Source: Treponema sp.
GTDB taxonomy: Bacteria > Spirochaetota > Spirochaetia > Treponematales > Breznakiellaceae
Assembly: GCA_009786715.1 (NCBI GenBank)
Contig: WQRN01000027.1
Location: 3,188-18,859 of the forward strand
Direction of reading: 5' to 3'
Length of the DNA stretch: 15,672 nucleotides
Shown: one piece after another, positions 5,158-15,672 of the stretch
How positions within the stretch are numbered: position 1 is the first letter of the stretch
Layout: each line of letters starts with the position of its first letter
The notes under the pieces: generated by a model
Told to the model about the DNA's origin: nothing
What the model saw: only the letters and a program-made list of their open reading frames with translations
Databases searched by the model: none
Translations under genes and position numbers: made by a program

Positions 5158-6045
5158 TTATTGTATAATATTTACCAATGTTTGTCCCATGTGTTTAATA
5201 TTTTCAAGCCAATCTTGCGCGAGCGGATCGAGTTCTATTACCTGAGCGCCGACAGAATCTGCAAGCGTTTTCGCTGCGTTTACAGGAAACTGAGTTTGAA
5301 CAAATATGGCGGCTGGTTTTTCTTCATTTATTTTTTCCATCAAGCTGTTTAATTGACGGGCTGTCGGCTCTTTGCCGCCGGTTTCTACCGCTTCCTGAAT
5401 AATACCGAACTCATCAAGGAAATAACCAAAACTTGGATGGTAAACAAAAACGCTTTTGCCTTTTAAAGGGGCAAGTTCAATTTGCAATTCATCAAATATT
5501 GAATCAATTTTATCAATGGTGTCTGCATACTGGTTGTAAAAATAATTAACATTTCCGCTGTCATTTTTAAGAAGCGCGATAGTGACTAACGCTGCCATTG
5601 CTTTGGCAGGTTCGCGTCCAAGCCATGTGTGCCTGTCAATTTCCAGAGAGGAATGATCATGATCTGCGCCGTTATGATCATGATCGTCAAGCAGTCTGAA
5701 TTTAACTCCCTGAGTGCCGTCAATGATCAGCAGTTTTGGAAAAAGAGAAGCGACTTTCGGGCGCAGGCTTATTTCAAACTCAGAGCCTGAAAGTATCCAC
5801 ACACTTGCGTTAGACAGCGTTTGTATTTGCCTCGGCGTAGGTTCATAATTATGCGGATTCTGCCCAGCGGGAACCAGTATCAGCACATCAGCTTTGTTAC
5901 CTGCAATTTGAGACACAAACCAGGCTTGGGGCGGTATGCTAACAGCGATTATCGGCTTGTCACCCGAAGTTTGGCGGACGCAGGATACATGTAAAACAAT
6001 TAATATAAAGAAGATCACACAAAGGGAAAAATTTCTCTCTTTCAT
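5158..6045 (-). CDS. znuA: Zinc/manganese-binding lipoprotein of the ABC importer
   Basis: This 295-residue cluster A-I substrate-binding protein captures the metal outside the membrane and delivers it to ZnuB. Residues 5-21 are hydrophobic and precede Cys22 in LHVSC, a lipobox, so it is lipid-anchored. The expected metal ligands are present: His65 in NPHNYEP, His139 in HTW, His203 in VYHPSFGYF and an acidic residue in ELDP (Glu271 or Asp273). Between the first two ligands lies a His/Asp-rich loop (DDHDHNGADHDH, 120-131), a feature that favours zinc over manganese in this family. Its ATG follows the TAA of the reductase gene with no gap; upstream there is only A-rich sequence with a weak AAGAAG. 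Expression is therefore probably coupled to the upstream gene. No separate promoter or Zur operator was recognised. Confidence 0.92.
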   Translation of the reverse strand: MKERNFSLCVIFFILIVLHVSCVRQTSGDKPIIAVSIPPQAWFVSQIAGNKADVLILVPAGQNPHNYEPTPRQIQTLSNASVWILSGSEFEISLRPKVASLFPKLLIIDGTQGVKFRLLDDHDHNGADHDHSSLEIDRHTWLGREPAKAMAALVTIALLKNDSGNVNYFYNQYADTIDKIDSIFDELQIELAPLKGKSVFVYHPSFGYFLDEFGIIQEAVETGGKEPTARQLNSLMEKINEEKPAAIFVQTQFPVNAAKTLADSVGAQVIELDPLAQDWLENIKHMGQTLVNIIQ

Positions 6046-7254
6046 TTATTTTTTCTTCTTGCGTTTTTTGCCGAGGAAAGCTCTAGCGCAGGAGCCTATG
6101 AATCTTGCAATGGCAGGTTCCAGACGCTTTTTTACAATGTCCAGTTCTTTCATTATTGATATTTTCTGCGGGCAGTGGGTTTCGCATTTGCCGCATTTTA
6201 TACACTCGCTCGGCCCTGAACCTTTCTCCGAGGTAAAGCCAGTGCTTGTTACAAATTGTTTAAATCCTTCAAAGTAACCCATTGAAAACGAAATATTATA
6301 TGAAGAAAAACATCCGGGAATATTTACGCCAACAGGGCACGGCATACAGTAATTGCATCCCGTGCAGCGAATCTTACAGGAGCGGTTTATATATTCGATC
6401 ACGGATTTATATATTGATAATTTCGATTCATCCAGCATTCCATCTTCGGCTTTTTCCGCTAGAGAAATGTTTTCTTCCAACTGCTCCATACTGTTCATGC
6501 CTGAAAGAAGAGTTGTAACTTCACCCTGATTCCAAAGCCAGTTAAGAGCCCAACCTGCAGGCGTTAGTTCAGGATCCGCGTTTTTAAAAATTCTAACAGC
6601 GTCCTTTGGAAGGCCTGTCGCAAGTTTTCCGCCGAGAAGAGGTTCCATTATAATTACTGGCATTTTCGCGGCAGCGGCGCGAAGGCCTTTAACGCCCGCT
6701 TGAAAATTTTCATCAAAGTAGTTGTATTGAATCAGCGTAATTTCCCAGTCGTAGTCGTCAAGCACTTTTAAAAATTCGCTTCCCGATCCATGAAATGAAA
6801 AACCAACATGTTTAATAACACCGGCTTTCTTTTTTTTCGCAAGCCAGCTTTCAACTCCCCATTTTTTAAACTGGTTCCATTGATCCATGTCGGTTATCAT
6901 GTGTAAAAGGTAATAATCGATATAATCGGTTTTAAGCCTTTCTAGAGACTGGTTTAAATACTTGTCAAAATCCGCCGTACTGTTTGAATTTTTAAAAAGT
7001 ACAAGCGGCATTTTGGTTGCGATATTAACTTTGTAACGCAGATTGTTTTTATATAAAACATTGCCAAGAACTTCTTCGCTTCCCGGATATACCCATGCAG
7101 TGTCAAAATAATTAACGCCTTTTTCAATGGCACGTACGATCAAAGCTTCTGTTTTTTGCGCGTCAGTTATACCCAAAGCGCCGGGAAAACGCATGCACCC
7201 GAAACCGAGGACAGACAGTTTGTTACCAGACTTTTTATCTATACGGTACTGCAA
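6046..7254 (-). CDS. Aldo/keto reductase with C-terminal 4Fe-4S dicluster domain
   Basis: This is a 402-residue cytoplasmic oxidoreductase. The start is TTG at 7254; no ATG exists until codon 21. The TTG gives the usual family opening (QYRIDKKSGNKLSVLGFGCMRFP), and a GAGGA ribosome site lies 9 nt upstream inside the end of rpoC. Residues about 1-290 form the NADPH-binding barrel with the catalytic tetrad Asp51, Tyr56, Lys81 and His118. Residues 297-306 (CTGCNYCMPC) and 351-361 (CIKCGKCETHC) supply eight Cys for two [4Fe-4S] clusters, as in the ferredoxin-tailed AKR group of anaerobes. The tail ends in a basic KKRKKKK. The substrate is unknown; the clusters suggest electron exchange with ferredoxin-like partners. 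The gene starts 5 bp after the rpoC stop and ends exactly at the znuA ATG. Confidence 0.9.
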   Translation of the reverse strand: MQYRIDKKSGNKLSVLGFGCMRFPGALGITDAQKTEALIVRAIEKGVNYFDTAWVYPGSEEVLGNVLYKNNLRYKVNIATKMPLVLFKNSNSTADFDKYLNQSLERLKTDYIDYYLLHMITDMDQWNQFKKWGVESWLAKKKKAGVIKHVGFSFHGSGSEFLKVLDDYDWEITLIQYNYFDENFQAGVKGLRAAAAKMPVIIMEPLLGGKLATGLPKDAVRIFKNADPELTPAGWALNWLWNQGEVTTLLSGMNSMEQLEENISLAEKAEDGMLDESKLSIYKSVIEYINRSCKIRCTGCNYCMPCPVGVNIPGCFSSYNISFSMGYFEGFKQFVTSTGFTSEKGSGPSECIKCGKCETHCPQKISIMKELDIVKKRLEPAIARFIGSCARAFLGKKRKKKK

Positions 7255-7259
7255 AAATT

Positions 7260-10200
7260 TTAATCCTCAGATTCTTCAGCGACAAATTCTTCCTGAGTGT
7301 TTTCTGCAGCTTCGGCAGCTTCCTCAGCTTCCTGTTTTCGTCTTTCAAGAATTTGATGCATATCCTCATCCAAATCCTGGCTTTCATCGTCGAAGAGCTT
7401 TATGTTGCGGTAACGTTTCATGCCAGTTCCTGCCGGAATCGGATGGCCGATGATAATATTTTCTTTCAAGCCGCGAAGATAATCCGTTGATCCGGCAATC
7501 GCGGCGTTTGTAAGAACGCGCGTTGTTTCCTGGAAGCTCGCCGCGGAGAGGAACGAATCAATATTGAGCGACGCTTTTGTAATTCCCTGGAACATCGGAG
7601 ACGCGATAGCGGGCTGTCCGCCTTCCGCCATAACGCGGGCGTTTTCTTCGTGGAAACGGTATTTATCTACAGAAGAGCCGTAAATAAATTTGGTGTCGCC
7701 TACTTTGCGGATTTCAACTTTACGCATCATCTGGCGGATGATTACGCCGATATGCTTATCGTTAATCGAAACGCCCTGCAGGCGGTATACGTTTTGGATT
7801 TCATCCATCAAGTAACGCTGAAGTTTGCCTTCGCCCTGAATGTAAAGAACGTCATGCGGGTTAATCGCTCCCTGACAGAGCAATTCGCCTGATTCAACGG
7901 TATCGCCGTCGCGCACTAAAAGCCGCTTACTCATCGGGATTAAATGCTCTTCTTCCCTTCCAAACTTGTCTACAATGGAAACCTTTCTTTTGCCTTTTGC
8001 GATGCCGCGGAAATAAACAGTTCCCGAAACCTTCGCGAGAACCGCGGGGCTTTTTGGTTTGCGAGCTTCAAATAATTCGCTGACGCGCGGAAGACCGGAT
8101 GTTATGTCCATAGCTTTTGCGGATTCTTTCAATGTCTTTGCAATTGTGCGTCCTTCGCGGATACGCTCGCCTTCATCAACCTGAATGTAGGCCCCGGACG
8201 GCAGGAAGTAAGATGCGACTTCTTTTTCATTGTCATCGACAATAAAGATACGCGGCTGTTTGGTGTCATGCTGGAACTCTGTTATGCGCTTTTCCGTGTT
8301 GCCGGTGTCTTCGTCAATTTCTTCTTTAAGCGTGGAACCGAGAATGATATCTTCGTATTTAACAGTTCCGCTCGCTTCAGCGATAATCGGGTCGGAGAAC
8401 GGATCGAATGTCGCGATTGTTTTGTCGGTTTCAACAACGGAACCTTTCTGCGCTTCAAAATCGGAACCGTTTCTGATTTCAATTTTTTGATCCTGACCGA
8501 TAAGGTACAGGGTCTCGCTTTCTTTCTTTTTCAGTACAAGGGCGTAGGCGATTTCAGGCGACACAATATCTTCGTTGCCGCGTTTAATAATAACATCGCC
8601 GCGGTTGATTCTCCTTCCGTCCGCTGCAATCAATTTATCGCCGCGATCGAGTTTATACTCTCTCATTACTTTGTTTACAATTGCATGGCCTCTTCTTGTA
8701 AAGAGAAGGTGCCCATTGTCACGAACTATGTGCGTTCCAACTACGTCCCTTATGTAAACAGGATATTTTAAAGTGATGCGGCTTTCTTCGGAAACTTTTG
8801 TCGCAACGCCGCCGATATGGAACGTACGCATTGTAAGCTGCGTTCCCGGCTGTCCGATTGACTGCGCGGCGATTGTTCCGACAGCCTCTCCGATATCTAC
8901 AGCGCGGTTTGTCGCGAGGTTTCGCCCGTAGCATTTGCGGCAAACGCCGTATTTCGCTTCGCAGGTAAGAACCGTTCTGATACGCACGGTTTCAACGCCT
9001 GCGGCGTCGATTGCAGCAGCAATATCTTCAGTGATTTCTTCGTTTACATCGACGATAAGTTCACCTGTGATTGGATGTTTTACGCGCTCAAGAGTGAAGC
9101 GTCCTACGATTCGATCCTTCAGAGGCTCGACAACTTCTTCGCCCTGTTTAATCGCAGAATAGGTGATACCGTTAATGGTGCCGCAGTCGTCTTCATTTAC
9201 AACCATGTCCTGCGCAATGTCTACAAGACGGCGTGTAAGGTAACCGGCTTCCGCTGTTTTAAGAGCAGTATCCGCAAGACCTTTGCGCGCGCCGTTAGTT
9301 GAAATAAAGAATTCGATTACAGACAAGCCTTCTTTAAAGTTTGAACGAATCGGAAGTTCGATAATGTCGCCCGATGGTTTTGCCATAAGGCCGCGCATAC
9401 CGGCGAGCTGGCGGATCTGGTTTCGGCTTCCGCGCGCGCCTGAGTTTGCCATCATGTAGATTGAGTTAAAACCGTCCCTGTCCGACTCAAGGGTTTTCAT
9501 TGTTATGTTGGTAAGGTCTTCGTTTGTTTTTGTCCAAACCTGAACAACCTGATTGTAACGCTCTTCGTTTGTTATGTGCCCCTGGCGCCACTGCTTTTGA
9601 ATCGACTCAACATCTTTGTTCGCCTTGTCGATCATGTCCGCTTTTTCTTTCGGGACAACAATGTCGTCTACGCCGATTGTCGCGCCGAAAACTGTCGCGT
9701 AACGGTAGCCTGTCGATTTAATCGCGTCCAGCATCTGAACAGTAGTCCATGAGCCTTTTTCTTTGAAGATGTATTCAACAAGGGCGCGAAGTTCCTTATC
9801 TTTTAATTCATAATTTATAAACGGAAGGTCTACAGGAAGCTCTTCGTTAAACACAAGCCTTCCTGCGGATGTGACGATTGTTCCATCCTCAGAAGCTTTA
9901 ACCTCATTTCCCGCCTTGTCCCAAATCGGGCGCTTGGGCGGTTTCAGGCGGATTGCGGCTTCCCAATCCAAGGATTTTCTTTCCACCGCCATGATGACTT
10001 CTTCGGGAGATGAGTAATAAGGTATCTTGTCTTTTGTTTCTGATTTTTCCGAGCCGGGGCGTTTCGCGTTAGGTTTAATCCTTGTAAGGAAGTTGATGCC
10101 AAGAACCATATCCTGCGACGGGAATACAATTGTTTTTCCGTTTGCCGGATTTAAAAGGTTTCGCGCCGAAAGCATAAGTGTCCAACATTCCATCTGAGCG

Positions 10201-11591
10201 GCCTGCGTTAAAGGAACGTGAACCGCCATCTGGTCGCCGTCAAAGTCTGCGTTAAAAGCGTGACAAACAAGCGGATGGAGTTTTATAGCTTTTCCTTCTA
10301 CAAGTACAGGCTCAAACGCCTGAATACCAAGACGGTGCAGAGTCGGCGCGCGGTTAAGAAGAACAGGGTGTTCTTTTACAACATCGTCGAGTATCGCGAA
10401 AACTTCAGGCGTTTCCATCTCAACGAGCATTTTCGCTTTTTTAATGTTAAAGACAACATCTTTATCAACAAGTTTCTTCATTATAAACGGCTTGAATAAC
10501 TCAAGCGCCATTTTTGTCGGGATACCGCACTGCCACATTTTAAGATCCGGACCGACCGTGATAACGGAGCGCCCGGAATAGTCAACGCGTTTTCCAAGAA
10601 GATTCTGGCGGAAACGCCCCTGTTTACCCTTGAGCATATCGCTGATGGATTTAAGCGGTCTGTTGGAAGAACCTTTTACAACTTTCTTTTTCTTTGAATT
10701 ATCGAATAACGCGTCAACCGCTTCCTGTAACATACGTTTTTCGTTGCGGATAATAATATCAGGCGCGTTAAGAGCCTGAAGTCTTTTAAGACGGTTATTG
10801 CGGTTGATAACTCTGCGGTAGAGATCGTTAAGATCGCTTGTCGCAAAGCGTCCGCCGTCGAGCTGAACCATCGGGCGCAGTTCGGGAGGAATAACCGGAA
10901 TTACAGAGAGAATCATCCACTGCGGTTTATTGTTTGAACCGCGGAAATTCTCCACGATTTCGATTCGTTTAAGAAGACGCTTATCGCTCTTGGTCCCCTT
11001 ATCGATCATCTTCGCGCGAAGGTCTGCCGCCATTTGATCGAGGTCAAGGTTTTCTAAAAGAACGCTGATCGCTTCCGCGCCCATGCCTGCGGTAAAGCCG
11101 CCGCCGTAGCGTTCCTGAGCCTCGTAAAATTCTTCCTCGGAAAGCAGCTGGCCTTTCTTCAGATTTGTATCGCCTGAATCAATTACAATATATTTTTCAT
11201 AGTAGAGTACGGATCTTAACTGGCTTGTAGGAAGATCGAGTAAAAGCCCCATGCGGCTTGGAACAGAGCGGTAATACCAGATATGCGACACAGGAGCTGC
11301 CAGCTCTATGTGTCCCATTCTTTCGCGGCGGACTTTAAAGTGCGTTACTTCAACGCCGCACCTGTCGCAGATTACGCCTTTGTAACGGATCGATTTAAAC
11401 TTTCCGCAGTAACATTCCCATTCTTTGGTTGTGCCGAAAATACGTTCGCAGAAAAGACCTTCCTTTTCGGGTCTGAGAGTCCGGTAGTTGATCGTTTCCG
11501 GTTTTTTTACTTCGCCGTAAGACCACGACCGGATCATATCCGGTGAGGCCAGCCGTATCATTATTGAATCAAAATCCTGAATATCGCGCAT
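7260..11591 (-). CDS. rpoC: DNA-directed RNA polymerase subunit beta'
   Basis: This is the 1443-residue catalytic subunit of RNA polymerase and is full length. The N-terminal zinc site is Cys60, Cys62, Cys75 and Cys78. The active-centre motif NADFDGD is at 447-453, with Asp449, Asp451 and Asp453 holding the catalytic Mg2+. The bridge helix lies around 755-790 ([20 protein letters not shown]). The second zinc site is Cys803, Cys877, Cys884 and Cys887. The trigger loop follows at about 900-930 ([20 protein letters not shown]). The C-terminus is a lineage-type acidic Glu/Ala tail. It starts 18 bp after the rpoB stop, with an AAGGGAAGGG ribosome site. The next gene starts only 5 bp after its stop, and its ribosome site lies in the last codons of rpoC, so the downstream genes are likely co-transcribed. 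Confidence 0.98.
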   Translation of the reverse strand: MRDIQDFDSIMIRLASPDMIRSWSYGEVKKPETINYRTLRPEKEGLFCERIFGTTKEWECYCGKFKSIRYKGVICDRCGVEVTHFKVRRERMGHIELAAPVSHIWYYRSVPSRMGLLLDLPTSQLRSVLYYEKYIVIDSGDTNLKKGQLLSEEEFYEAQERYGGGFTAGMGAEAISVLLENLDLDQMAADLRAKMIDKGTKSDKRLLKRIEIVENFRGSNNKPQWMILSVIPVIPPELRPMVQLDGGRFATSDLNDLYRRVINRNNRLKRLQALNAPDIIIRNEKRMLQEAVDALFDNSKKKKVVKGSSNRPLKSISDMLKGKQGRFRQNLLGKRVDYSGRSVITVGPDLKMWQCGIPTKMALELFKPFIMKKLVDKDVVFNIKKAKMLVEMETPEVFAILDDVVKEHPVLLNRAPTLHRLGIQAFEPVLVEGKAIKLHPLVCHAFNADFDGDQMAVHVPLTQAAQMECWTLMLSARNLLNPANGKTIVFPSQDMVLGINFLTRIKPNAKRPGSEKSETKDKIPYYSSPEEVIMAVERKSLDWEAAIRLKPPKRPIWDKAGNEVKASEDGTIVTSAGRLVFNEELPVDLPFINYELKDKELRALVEYIFKEKGSWTTVQMLDAIKSTGYRYATVFGATIGVDDIVVPKEKADMIDKANKDVESIQKQWRQGHITNEERYNQVVQVWTKTNEDLTNITMKTLESDRDGFNSIYMMANSGARGSRNQIRQLAGMRGLMAKPSGDIIELPIRSNFKEGLSVIEFFISTNGARKGLADTALKTAEAGYLTRRLVDIAQDMVVNEDDCGTINGITYSAIKQGEEVVEPLKDRIVGRFTLERVKHPITGELIVDVNEEITEDIAAAIDAAGVETVRIRTVLTCEAKYGVCRKCYGRNLATNRAVDIGEAVGTIAAQSIGQPGTQLTMRTFHIGGVATKVSEESRITLKYPVYIRDVVGTHIVRDNGHLLFTRRGHAIVNKVMREYKLDRGDKLIAADGRRINRGDVIIKRGNEDIVSPEIAYALVLKKKESETLYLIGQDQKIEIRNGSDFEAQKGSVVETDKTIATFDPFSDPIIAEASGTVKYEDIILGSTLKEEIDEDTGNTEKRITEFQHDTKQPRIFIVDDNEKEVASYFLPSGAYIQVDEGERIREGRTIAKTLKESAKAMDITSGLPRVSELFEARKPKSPAVLAKVSGTVYFRGIAKGKRKVSIVDKFGREEEHLIPMSKRLLVRDGDTVESGELLCQGAINPHDVLYIQGEGKLQRYLMDEIQNVYRLQGVSINDKHIGVIIRQMMRKVEIRKVGDTKFIYGSSVDKYRFHEENARVMAEGGQPAIASPMFQGITKASLNIDSFLSAASFQETTRVLTNAAIAGSTDYLRGLKENIIIGHPIPAGTGMKRYRNIKLFDDESQDLDEDMHQILERRKQEAEEAAEAAENTQEEFVAEESED

Positions 11592-11609
11592 TATATTTCC
11601 CTTCCCTTC

Positions 11610-14600
11610 TTAGAAATTACTTCCAGACTTGGATATCAATTCCTCATCCTTTTCGGTGAGCGGTATTTGTTTTCCCTTAACGTCAAAGATCGATAAATCC
11701 AGCGCAAGGCCTCTTAATTCCTGAACCAGTACGTTAAACGATTCAGGTATGCCGGCTGTTGTGGAAGGCTCGCCTTTTACGATCGCTTCGTAAATCTTTG
11801 AGCGGCCTGTCATGTCGTCCGATTTTATCGTTAAAAGTTCCTGCAATGTATTAGCGGCGCCGTAAGCTTCAAGCGCCCATACTTCCATTTCACCTAACCT
11901 CTGACCTCCGAACTGCGCCTTTCCGCCAAGCGGCTGCTGTGTAACAAGCGAGTACGGGCCTGTGGAGCGGGCATGCATTTTGTCATCAACAAGGTGGTGC
12001 AGTTTGAGGAAGTAGATTATTCCGCAGAAGATCGGATTAACAAACTCAACGCCTGTCTTGCCGTCTTTTAAAACTGCTTTGCTTGTAAGCGGCAATCCCG
12101 CTTCTTTCAGTTTTTCTTCGATTTGATCTGTCGAAGGAGACTGGAAAACAGGCGATGAATACCATTCGTCTAACGTGGAGCCTGCCCAGCCAAGTTCTGT
12201 TTCAAGGAGCTGTCCGATATTCATACGGGAAGGAACGCCGAGCGGAGTTAAACAAATATCTAAAGGCGTCCCGTCTTCCATAAACGGCATATCTTCTTCA
12301 GGCAGAATTCGCGCTACTACGCCTTTGTTGCCGTGGCGGCCTGCCATTTTGTCGCCTTCGCGCAGTTTGCGTTTGGTGGCGATTAAAACTTTTACAACTT
12401 CATCAACACCGGGACTCAAGCTGTCATGATCCGTGCGCTTAAGCCTTTGAATGTCAATGATTGTTCCATCGATTCCGTGCGGAACTTTAAGAGATGTGTC
12501 GCGCACTTCTTTCGCTTTTTCGCCGAAGATTGAATTTAAAAGTTTAAACTCAGGCGTTGTCTCTGTTTCGCTTTTCGGCGTAACCTTGCCGACAAGAATA
12601 TCGCCTGAGCGAACCTTCGCGCCGACCCGGATAATGCCTTCGTTATCAAGGTTATCAAGGCTTTTTTCCGAAGTGTTGGGGATGTCGCGCGTGATTTTTT
12701 CCGGGCCGAGTTTTGTTTCCCTTACTTCGACAATAAATTCTTTAATATGGATTGAAGTAAACATATCATCCTTTACCACTCTCTGTGATATAAGGATAGA
12801 GTCTTCATAGTTGTAGCCGTTCCACGGCATAAAGCCTACAAGAATGTTGCGTCCGAGCGCAAGTTCTCCGTTTTGGGTCGCGGGACCGTCCGCGATTACC
12901 TGTCCTGTTGTAATTTTCTCGCCGAGTTTAACAATCGGGCGCTGGTTATAGCAAGTGTCCTGATTCGTTCGCTGGAATTTAATAAGCTGGTACACATCGT
13001 TTCCGTTTTCGTCTAACGAAACCTGCGCGGCGGCTTTAACATTTCCGGCTCTATCCGGTTTAATGACAATTTCCTGCGATGTTACGCGAAGAACAGTGCC
13101 GCCTCTTCTGGCTTTTACAAGAACGCCCGAATCGTACGCGCACTTTCCTTCCATTCCTGTTCCGACGCGCGGCGCTTCCGGGAAAACAAGAGGCACGGCC
13201 TGACGCTGCATGTTTGATCCCATCAACGCGCGGTTTGCGTCATCGTGTTCAAGGAAGGGAATAAGCGAAGCCGACACGGAAATGATCTGCTTGGGAGAAA
13301 CGTCCATGTACTGAATTTCTTCCGGCGCGCGGGTTATATAATCGCCCTGTTTTCTGCAGGAAATCTGAGCGTCAGCGAATGAACCGTTCGTGTTCACCTT
13401 TGCCGAAGCCTGGGCGATAAAGTGCCTGTCTTCGTCCATAGCGGAAAGATATTCGATATCTTTCGTGGCAATGCCTTTTTCCACTTTGCGGTAAGGAGTT
13501 TCCAGAAAACCGTATTCGTTAACGCGCGTATAATTCGCAAGCGAAACGATAAGACCGATATTCGGTCCTTCCGGCGTTTCGATCGGACACATTCTGCCGT
13601 AGTGCGTGTAATGAATTTCGCGCACTTCAAAACCGGCTCTGTCACGCGAAAGACCGCCGGGGCCAAGGGCGTTAAGGCGCCTCTTGTGGGTAAGCTCCGC
13701 AAGCGGGTTTACCTGATCCATAAACTGCGACAATTGACTGGATCCGAAAAATTCTTTTATCGCGGCTACTATCGGCTTTATGGAAATTAATTCCTGCGGT
13801 TTAATCGTATCAGTTTCTTTTAAACTCATTCTTTCTTTGGCGATTCTTTCCATTCTGCTGAACGCAGTCTTCATTTGATTCGCCATCAGCTCACCGACAG
13901 AACGTATGCGCCTGTTTCCAAGATGATCGATATCGTCGATATATTCATCGCCGACATAAACTTTAATAAGGTGTTTCATCGTGGCGATGATGTCATCGCT
14001 TGCCAGGGTAAATTTATTAACTGGAAGATCGAGAGCGAATTTTTTGTTTAGCTTATAACGTCCGACTTTACCTAGATCATAGCGGCGGTCGGAGAAAAAC
14101 ATTCCTAATAGATCTTTTTCCGCCTGTTCAACGGTAATCGATTCGCCGGGCATCAGCACAGAGTAAACAGCCATCAGAGCTTCTTCTTTTGTCGGTTCAT
14201 TTCCGGCTTCTTTAACAAATTTAATATCTTCGCGTTCAAAACAATTCAGAAGCATTGTTGAATTAAGAGAACCTTTTGCTTCAAAATCTATATAACAAAT
14301 TGATTTAATTCCATTTTTTATAAGTTCATCTACATTGTGCGGATGAAGTTTTTCTCCTGCGCGGTAGATAAGCCTATCGTTTCCGCTTTCGTCCTTGCCG
14401 TAAACTTCCTGAGCAAGAACACGGCCTGAAATTTTTTCCTTGGTTTCGCGGTCATCTTTAATTTTTAAAGTTTCTGTTTTATAGAACGCGTTGATGATTT
14501 CTTCCCTGCTGTTAAGCCCAAGCGTGCGAAGAAAAATTGTTCCAAGTATTCTTTTTTTTCTGTCGATCTTCGCGTAGATAAGTTCGCGCTTCTGATCGAT

Positions 14601-15137
14601 TTCGAACTCCAGCCAGCTTCCGCGGTAAGGAATAATGCGCGAAGAGTAAATGCCTTTTTCGTGGCTGAAAATAACGCCGGGAGAACGGTGTATCTGCGAG
14701 ACAACTACCCTCTCCGCTCCGTTAATAATAAAAGTGCCTCTTTCCGTCATCAGGGGGATATCACCCATGTAAATATCTTTCTGGCGGATTTCGCCTGTTT
14801 GCTGAAAAGCCAAATTCACGCGCGCTTTAAGAGGGACAGAATAGGAAAGCCCTTTCTGTTTACATTCAAGTTCTGTTACTTTTATATTTTCTTCATCGAA
14901 GGTGTAATATTCAAATTCAAGTCTCATATCTTCATTAGGGCTCTTAATGGGGAATGTCGATTCGAACACTTCCTGAAGACCCTGCAAAGCGGGTTTGTCA
15001 CCCTTATTAATTTTTTCTCTTTGTAAAAACCGCTCGTAGGAATTGAGCTGAATCTCGACTAAATCCGGAAGCTCCATTACATCCTGAATATCCTGTCCGA
15101 TATAAGTTCGGTTATCCGTCTGCTTTACCTTGGTCAT
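11610..15137 (-). CDS. rpoB: DNA-directed RNA polymerase subunit beta
   Basis: This is a 1175-residue second catalytic subunit of RNA polymerase, of usual bacterial length. The rifampicin-binding segment runs from about residue 465 ([11 protein letters not shown]) through [13 protein letters not shown]. Asn489 occupies the position of E. coli Ser531, a substitution known from naturally rifampicin-resistant spirochaetes. The conserved [14 protein letters not shown] follows at 517-530. The active-site-proximal [12 protein letters not shown] motif is near residue 930. A purine-rich ribosome site, GGAAGGGGAG, lies just before the ATG. The gene follows rplL after 133 bp containing a stable hairpin, and is followed by rpoC, the standard order. 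No frameshift or truncation is seen. Confidence 0.98.
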   Translation of the reverse strand: MTKVKQTDNRTYIGQDIQDVMELPDLVEIQLNSYERFLQREKINKGDKPALQGLQEVFESTFPIKSPNEDMRLEFEYYTFDEENIKVTELECKQKGLSYSVPLKARVNLAFQQTGEIRQKDIYMGDIPLMTERGTFIINGAERVVVSQIHRSPGVIFSHEKGIYSSRIIPYRGSWLEFEIDQKRELIYAKIDRKKRILGTIFLRTLGLNSREEIINAFYKTETLKIKDDRETKEKISGRVLAQEVYGKDESGNDRLIYRAGEKLHPHNVDELIKNGIKSICYIDFEAKGSLNSTMLLNCFEREDIKFVKEAGNEPTKEEALMAVYSVLMPGESITVEQAEKDLLGMFFSDRRYDLGKVGRYKLNKKFALDLPVNKFTLASDDIIATMKHLIKVYVGDEYIDDIDHLGNRRIRSVGELMANQMKTAFSRMERIAKERMSLKETDTIKPQELISIKPIVAAIKEFFGSSQLSQFMDQVNPLAELTHKRRLNALGPGGLSRDRAGFEVREIHYTHYGRMCPIETPEGPNIGLIVSLANYTRVNEYGFLETPYRKVEKGIATKDIEYLSAMDEDRHFIAQASAKVNTNGSFADAQISCRKQGDYITRAPEEIQYMDVSPKQIISVSASLIPFLEHDDANRALMGSNMQRQAVPLVFPEAPRVGTGMEGKCAYDSGVLVKARRGGTVLRVTSQEIVIKPDRAGNVKAAAQVSLDENGNDVYQLIKFQRTNQDTCYNQRPIVKLGEKITTGQVIADGPATQNGELALGRNILVGFMPWNGYNYEDSILISQRVVKDDMFTSIHIKEFIVEVRETKLGPEKITRDIPNTSEKSLDNLDNEGIIRVGAKVRSGDILVGKVTPKSETETTPEFKLLNSIFGEKAKEVRDTSLKVPHGIDGTIIDIQRLKRTDHDSLSPGVDEVVKVLIATKRKLREGDKMAGRHGNKGVVARILPEEDMPFMEDGTPLDICLTPLGVPSRMNIGQLLETELGWAGSTLDEWYSSPVFQSPSTDQIEEKLKEAGLPLTSKAVLKDGKTGVEFVNPIFCGIIYFLKLHHLVDDKMHARSTGPYSLVTQQPLGGKAQFGGQRLGEMEVWALEAYGAANTLQELLTIKSDDMTGRSKIYEAIVKGEPSTTAGIPESFNVLVQELRGLALDLSIFDVKGKQIPLTEKDEELISKSGSNF

Positions 15138-15205
15138 TGCTCTCCCCTTCCAATATTACTTTAACATTTTTTAACTACTTAACACAACTTAAAATAAACT
15201 GCAAA

Positions 15206-15239
15206 GCCTGACCATTAATCACCGGATTAGTGGTCAGGC
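15206..15239 (-). terminator. Hairpin between rplL and rpoB, probable attenuator or processing site
   Basis: Two 15-nt arms (15206-15220 and 15225-15239) are complementary except for one position and enclose a 4-nt loop. In the leftward transcript the stem is GCCTGACCACTAATC / GATTAATGGTCAGGC with one C-A mismatch. It is followed by TTTGCAGTTTATTTT, a broken U-rich tract. It lies 31 bp after the rplL stop and about 70 bp before rpoB. In E. coli a partial terminator and an RNase III site occupy the same place and set the ratio of L7/L12 to RNA polymerase. The same role is likely here but is inferred by position. Confidence 0.65.
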
Positions 15240-15270
15240 AAATGCGGAAAAATACTAGAGAAGACGAGTT

Positions 15271-15660
15271 TTACTGGATCTCAACAGTACCGCCTGCTGC
15301 GGTGATGGCTTCCTTGATTTTTGCCGCCTCATCCTTGGAAACGCCTTCCTTAAGCGGTTTCGGCGCGCCTTCGACAAGGTCTTTCGCTTCTTTGAGCCCA
15401 AGGCCTGTAACCTGGCGGACTTCTTTAATAACGGCAATTTTCTTGGCTTCATCAAACGCTTTGAGAATAACATTAAACTCTGTTTTCTCTTCGGCTGCCG
15501 GAGCTGCTCCGCCGCCGCCGCCGGCGCCTGCTGCCGCTACCGCTACGGGAGCTGCGGCTGAAACGCCGAATTTTTCTTCCATCATTTTTACCAGTTCGGA
15601 AACTTCCAAAACTGTCATTGATGCGATCGATTCTAAAATTTCTTCTTTTGTGGCTGCCAT
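15271..15660 (-). CDS. rplL: 50S ribosomal protein L7/L12
   Basis: This 129-residue ribosomal stalk protein recruits and activates translation GTPases. Residues 1-33 are the helical dimerisation domain that binds L10. Residues about 35-59 are the flexible Ala/Gly hinge ([15 protein letters not shown]). Residues 60-129 are the globular factor-binding domain, with the conserved stretch [20 protein letters not shown] and the end GGTVEIQ. GGAGAAG sits 5 nt before the ATG at the edge of the window, so rplJ is presumably just outside. The gene heads the visible part of the rpo block; the hairpin behind it probably lets more rplL than rpoBC mRNA accumulate. Confidence 0.97.
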   Translation of the reverse strand: MAATKEEILESIASMTVLEVSELVKMMEEKFGVSAAAPVAVAAAGAGGGGGAAPAAEEKTEFNVILKAFDEAKKIAVIKEVRQVTGLGLKEAKDLVEGAPKPLKEGVSKDEAAKIKEAITAAGGTVEIQ

Positions 15661-15672
15661 ATTATCTTCTCC

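Noticed and set aside
6046..6060. A-run at the reductase-znuA junction as a slippage or frameshift site
   Set aside because: The run is only six A on the coding strand, and both genes are intact with a clean TAA-ATG junction.
7650..15026. Many plus-strand and shifted frames across rpoC and rpoB
   Set aside because: They are shadows of long conserved genes and show no ribosome sites or recognisable protein families.

Overview
The window looks like a chromosomal segment of a spirochaete, most likely a Treponema-type organism. The main evidence is the RpoB rifampicin region, which carries the Asn known from naturally rifampicin-resistant spirochaetes. Supporting evidence is the secreted repeat proteins, which resemble families common in Treponema, and a small J-domain-like protein of a kind I associate with that genus. 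The genus is inferred, not proven.

Two compartments are visible. Positions 1 to about 3550 are AT-rich accessory DNA. They hold the 5' part of a secreted beta-helix-like protein (minus strand), a secreted seven-repeat propeller-like protein (minus), a small lipoprotein (minus), an XRE-family regulator (plus) and a J-domain-like protein (plus). Between the lipoprotein and the propeller gene lies an imperfect palindrome of 84 bp. Its outer boxes (GTTTAAC / GTTAAAC) and inner boxes (GGTAACT / AGTTACC) have the layout of an integron attC recombination site. A perfect-consensus sigma70-type promoter points left from beside the XRE gene but has no clear immediate gene.

Positions 3552 to 15672 form one long, richer-GC, leftward gene block: rplL, a hairpin (probable attenuator), rpoB, rpoC, an aldo/keto reductase with a dicluster ferredoxin tail, then znuA, znuC and znuB. 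After rpoC the gaps are 5, 0, 6 and 16 bp, so the reductase and the zinc importer appear to be translated from the same transcript as RNA polymerase. In many bacteria, including T. pallidum, rpsL and rpsG follow rpoC; here they do not. The block meets the J-domain gene tail to tail with only 4 bp between stop codons.

Functionally, the right block couples ribosome stalk protein L7/L12 and the two large RNA polymerase subunits to a high-affinity Zn/Mn importer. The importer could supply the metal that RpoC itself binds through two Cys4 sites. The left block is a set of individually promoted, probably exchangeable surface or secreted proteins, with signs of cassette-type acquisition and repeat-driven change.
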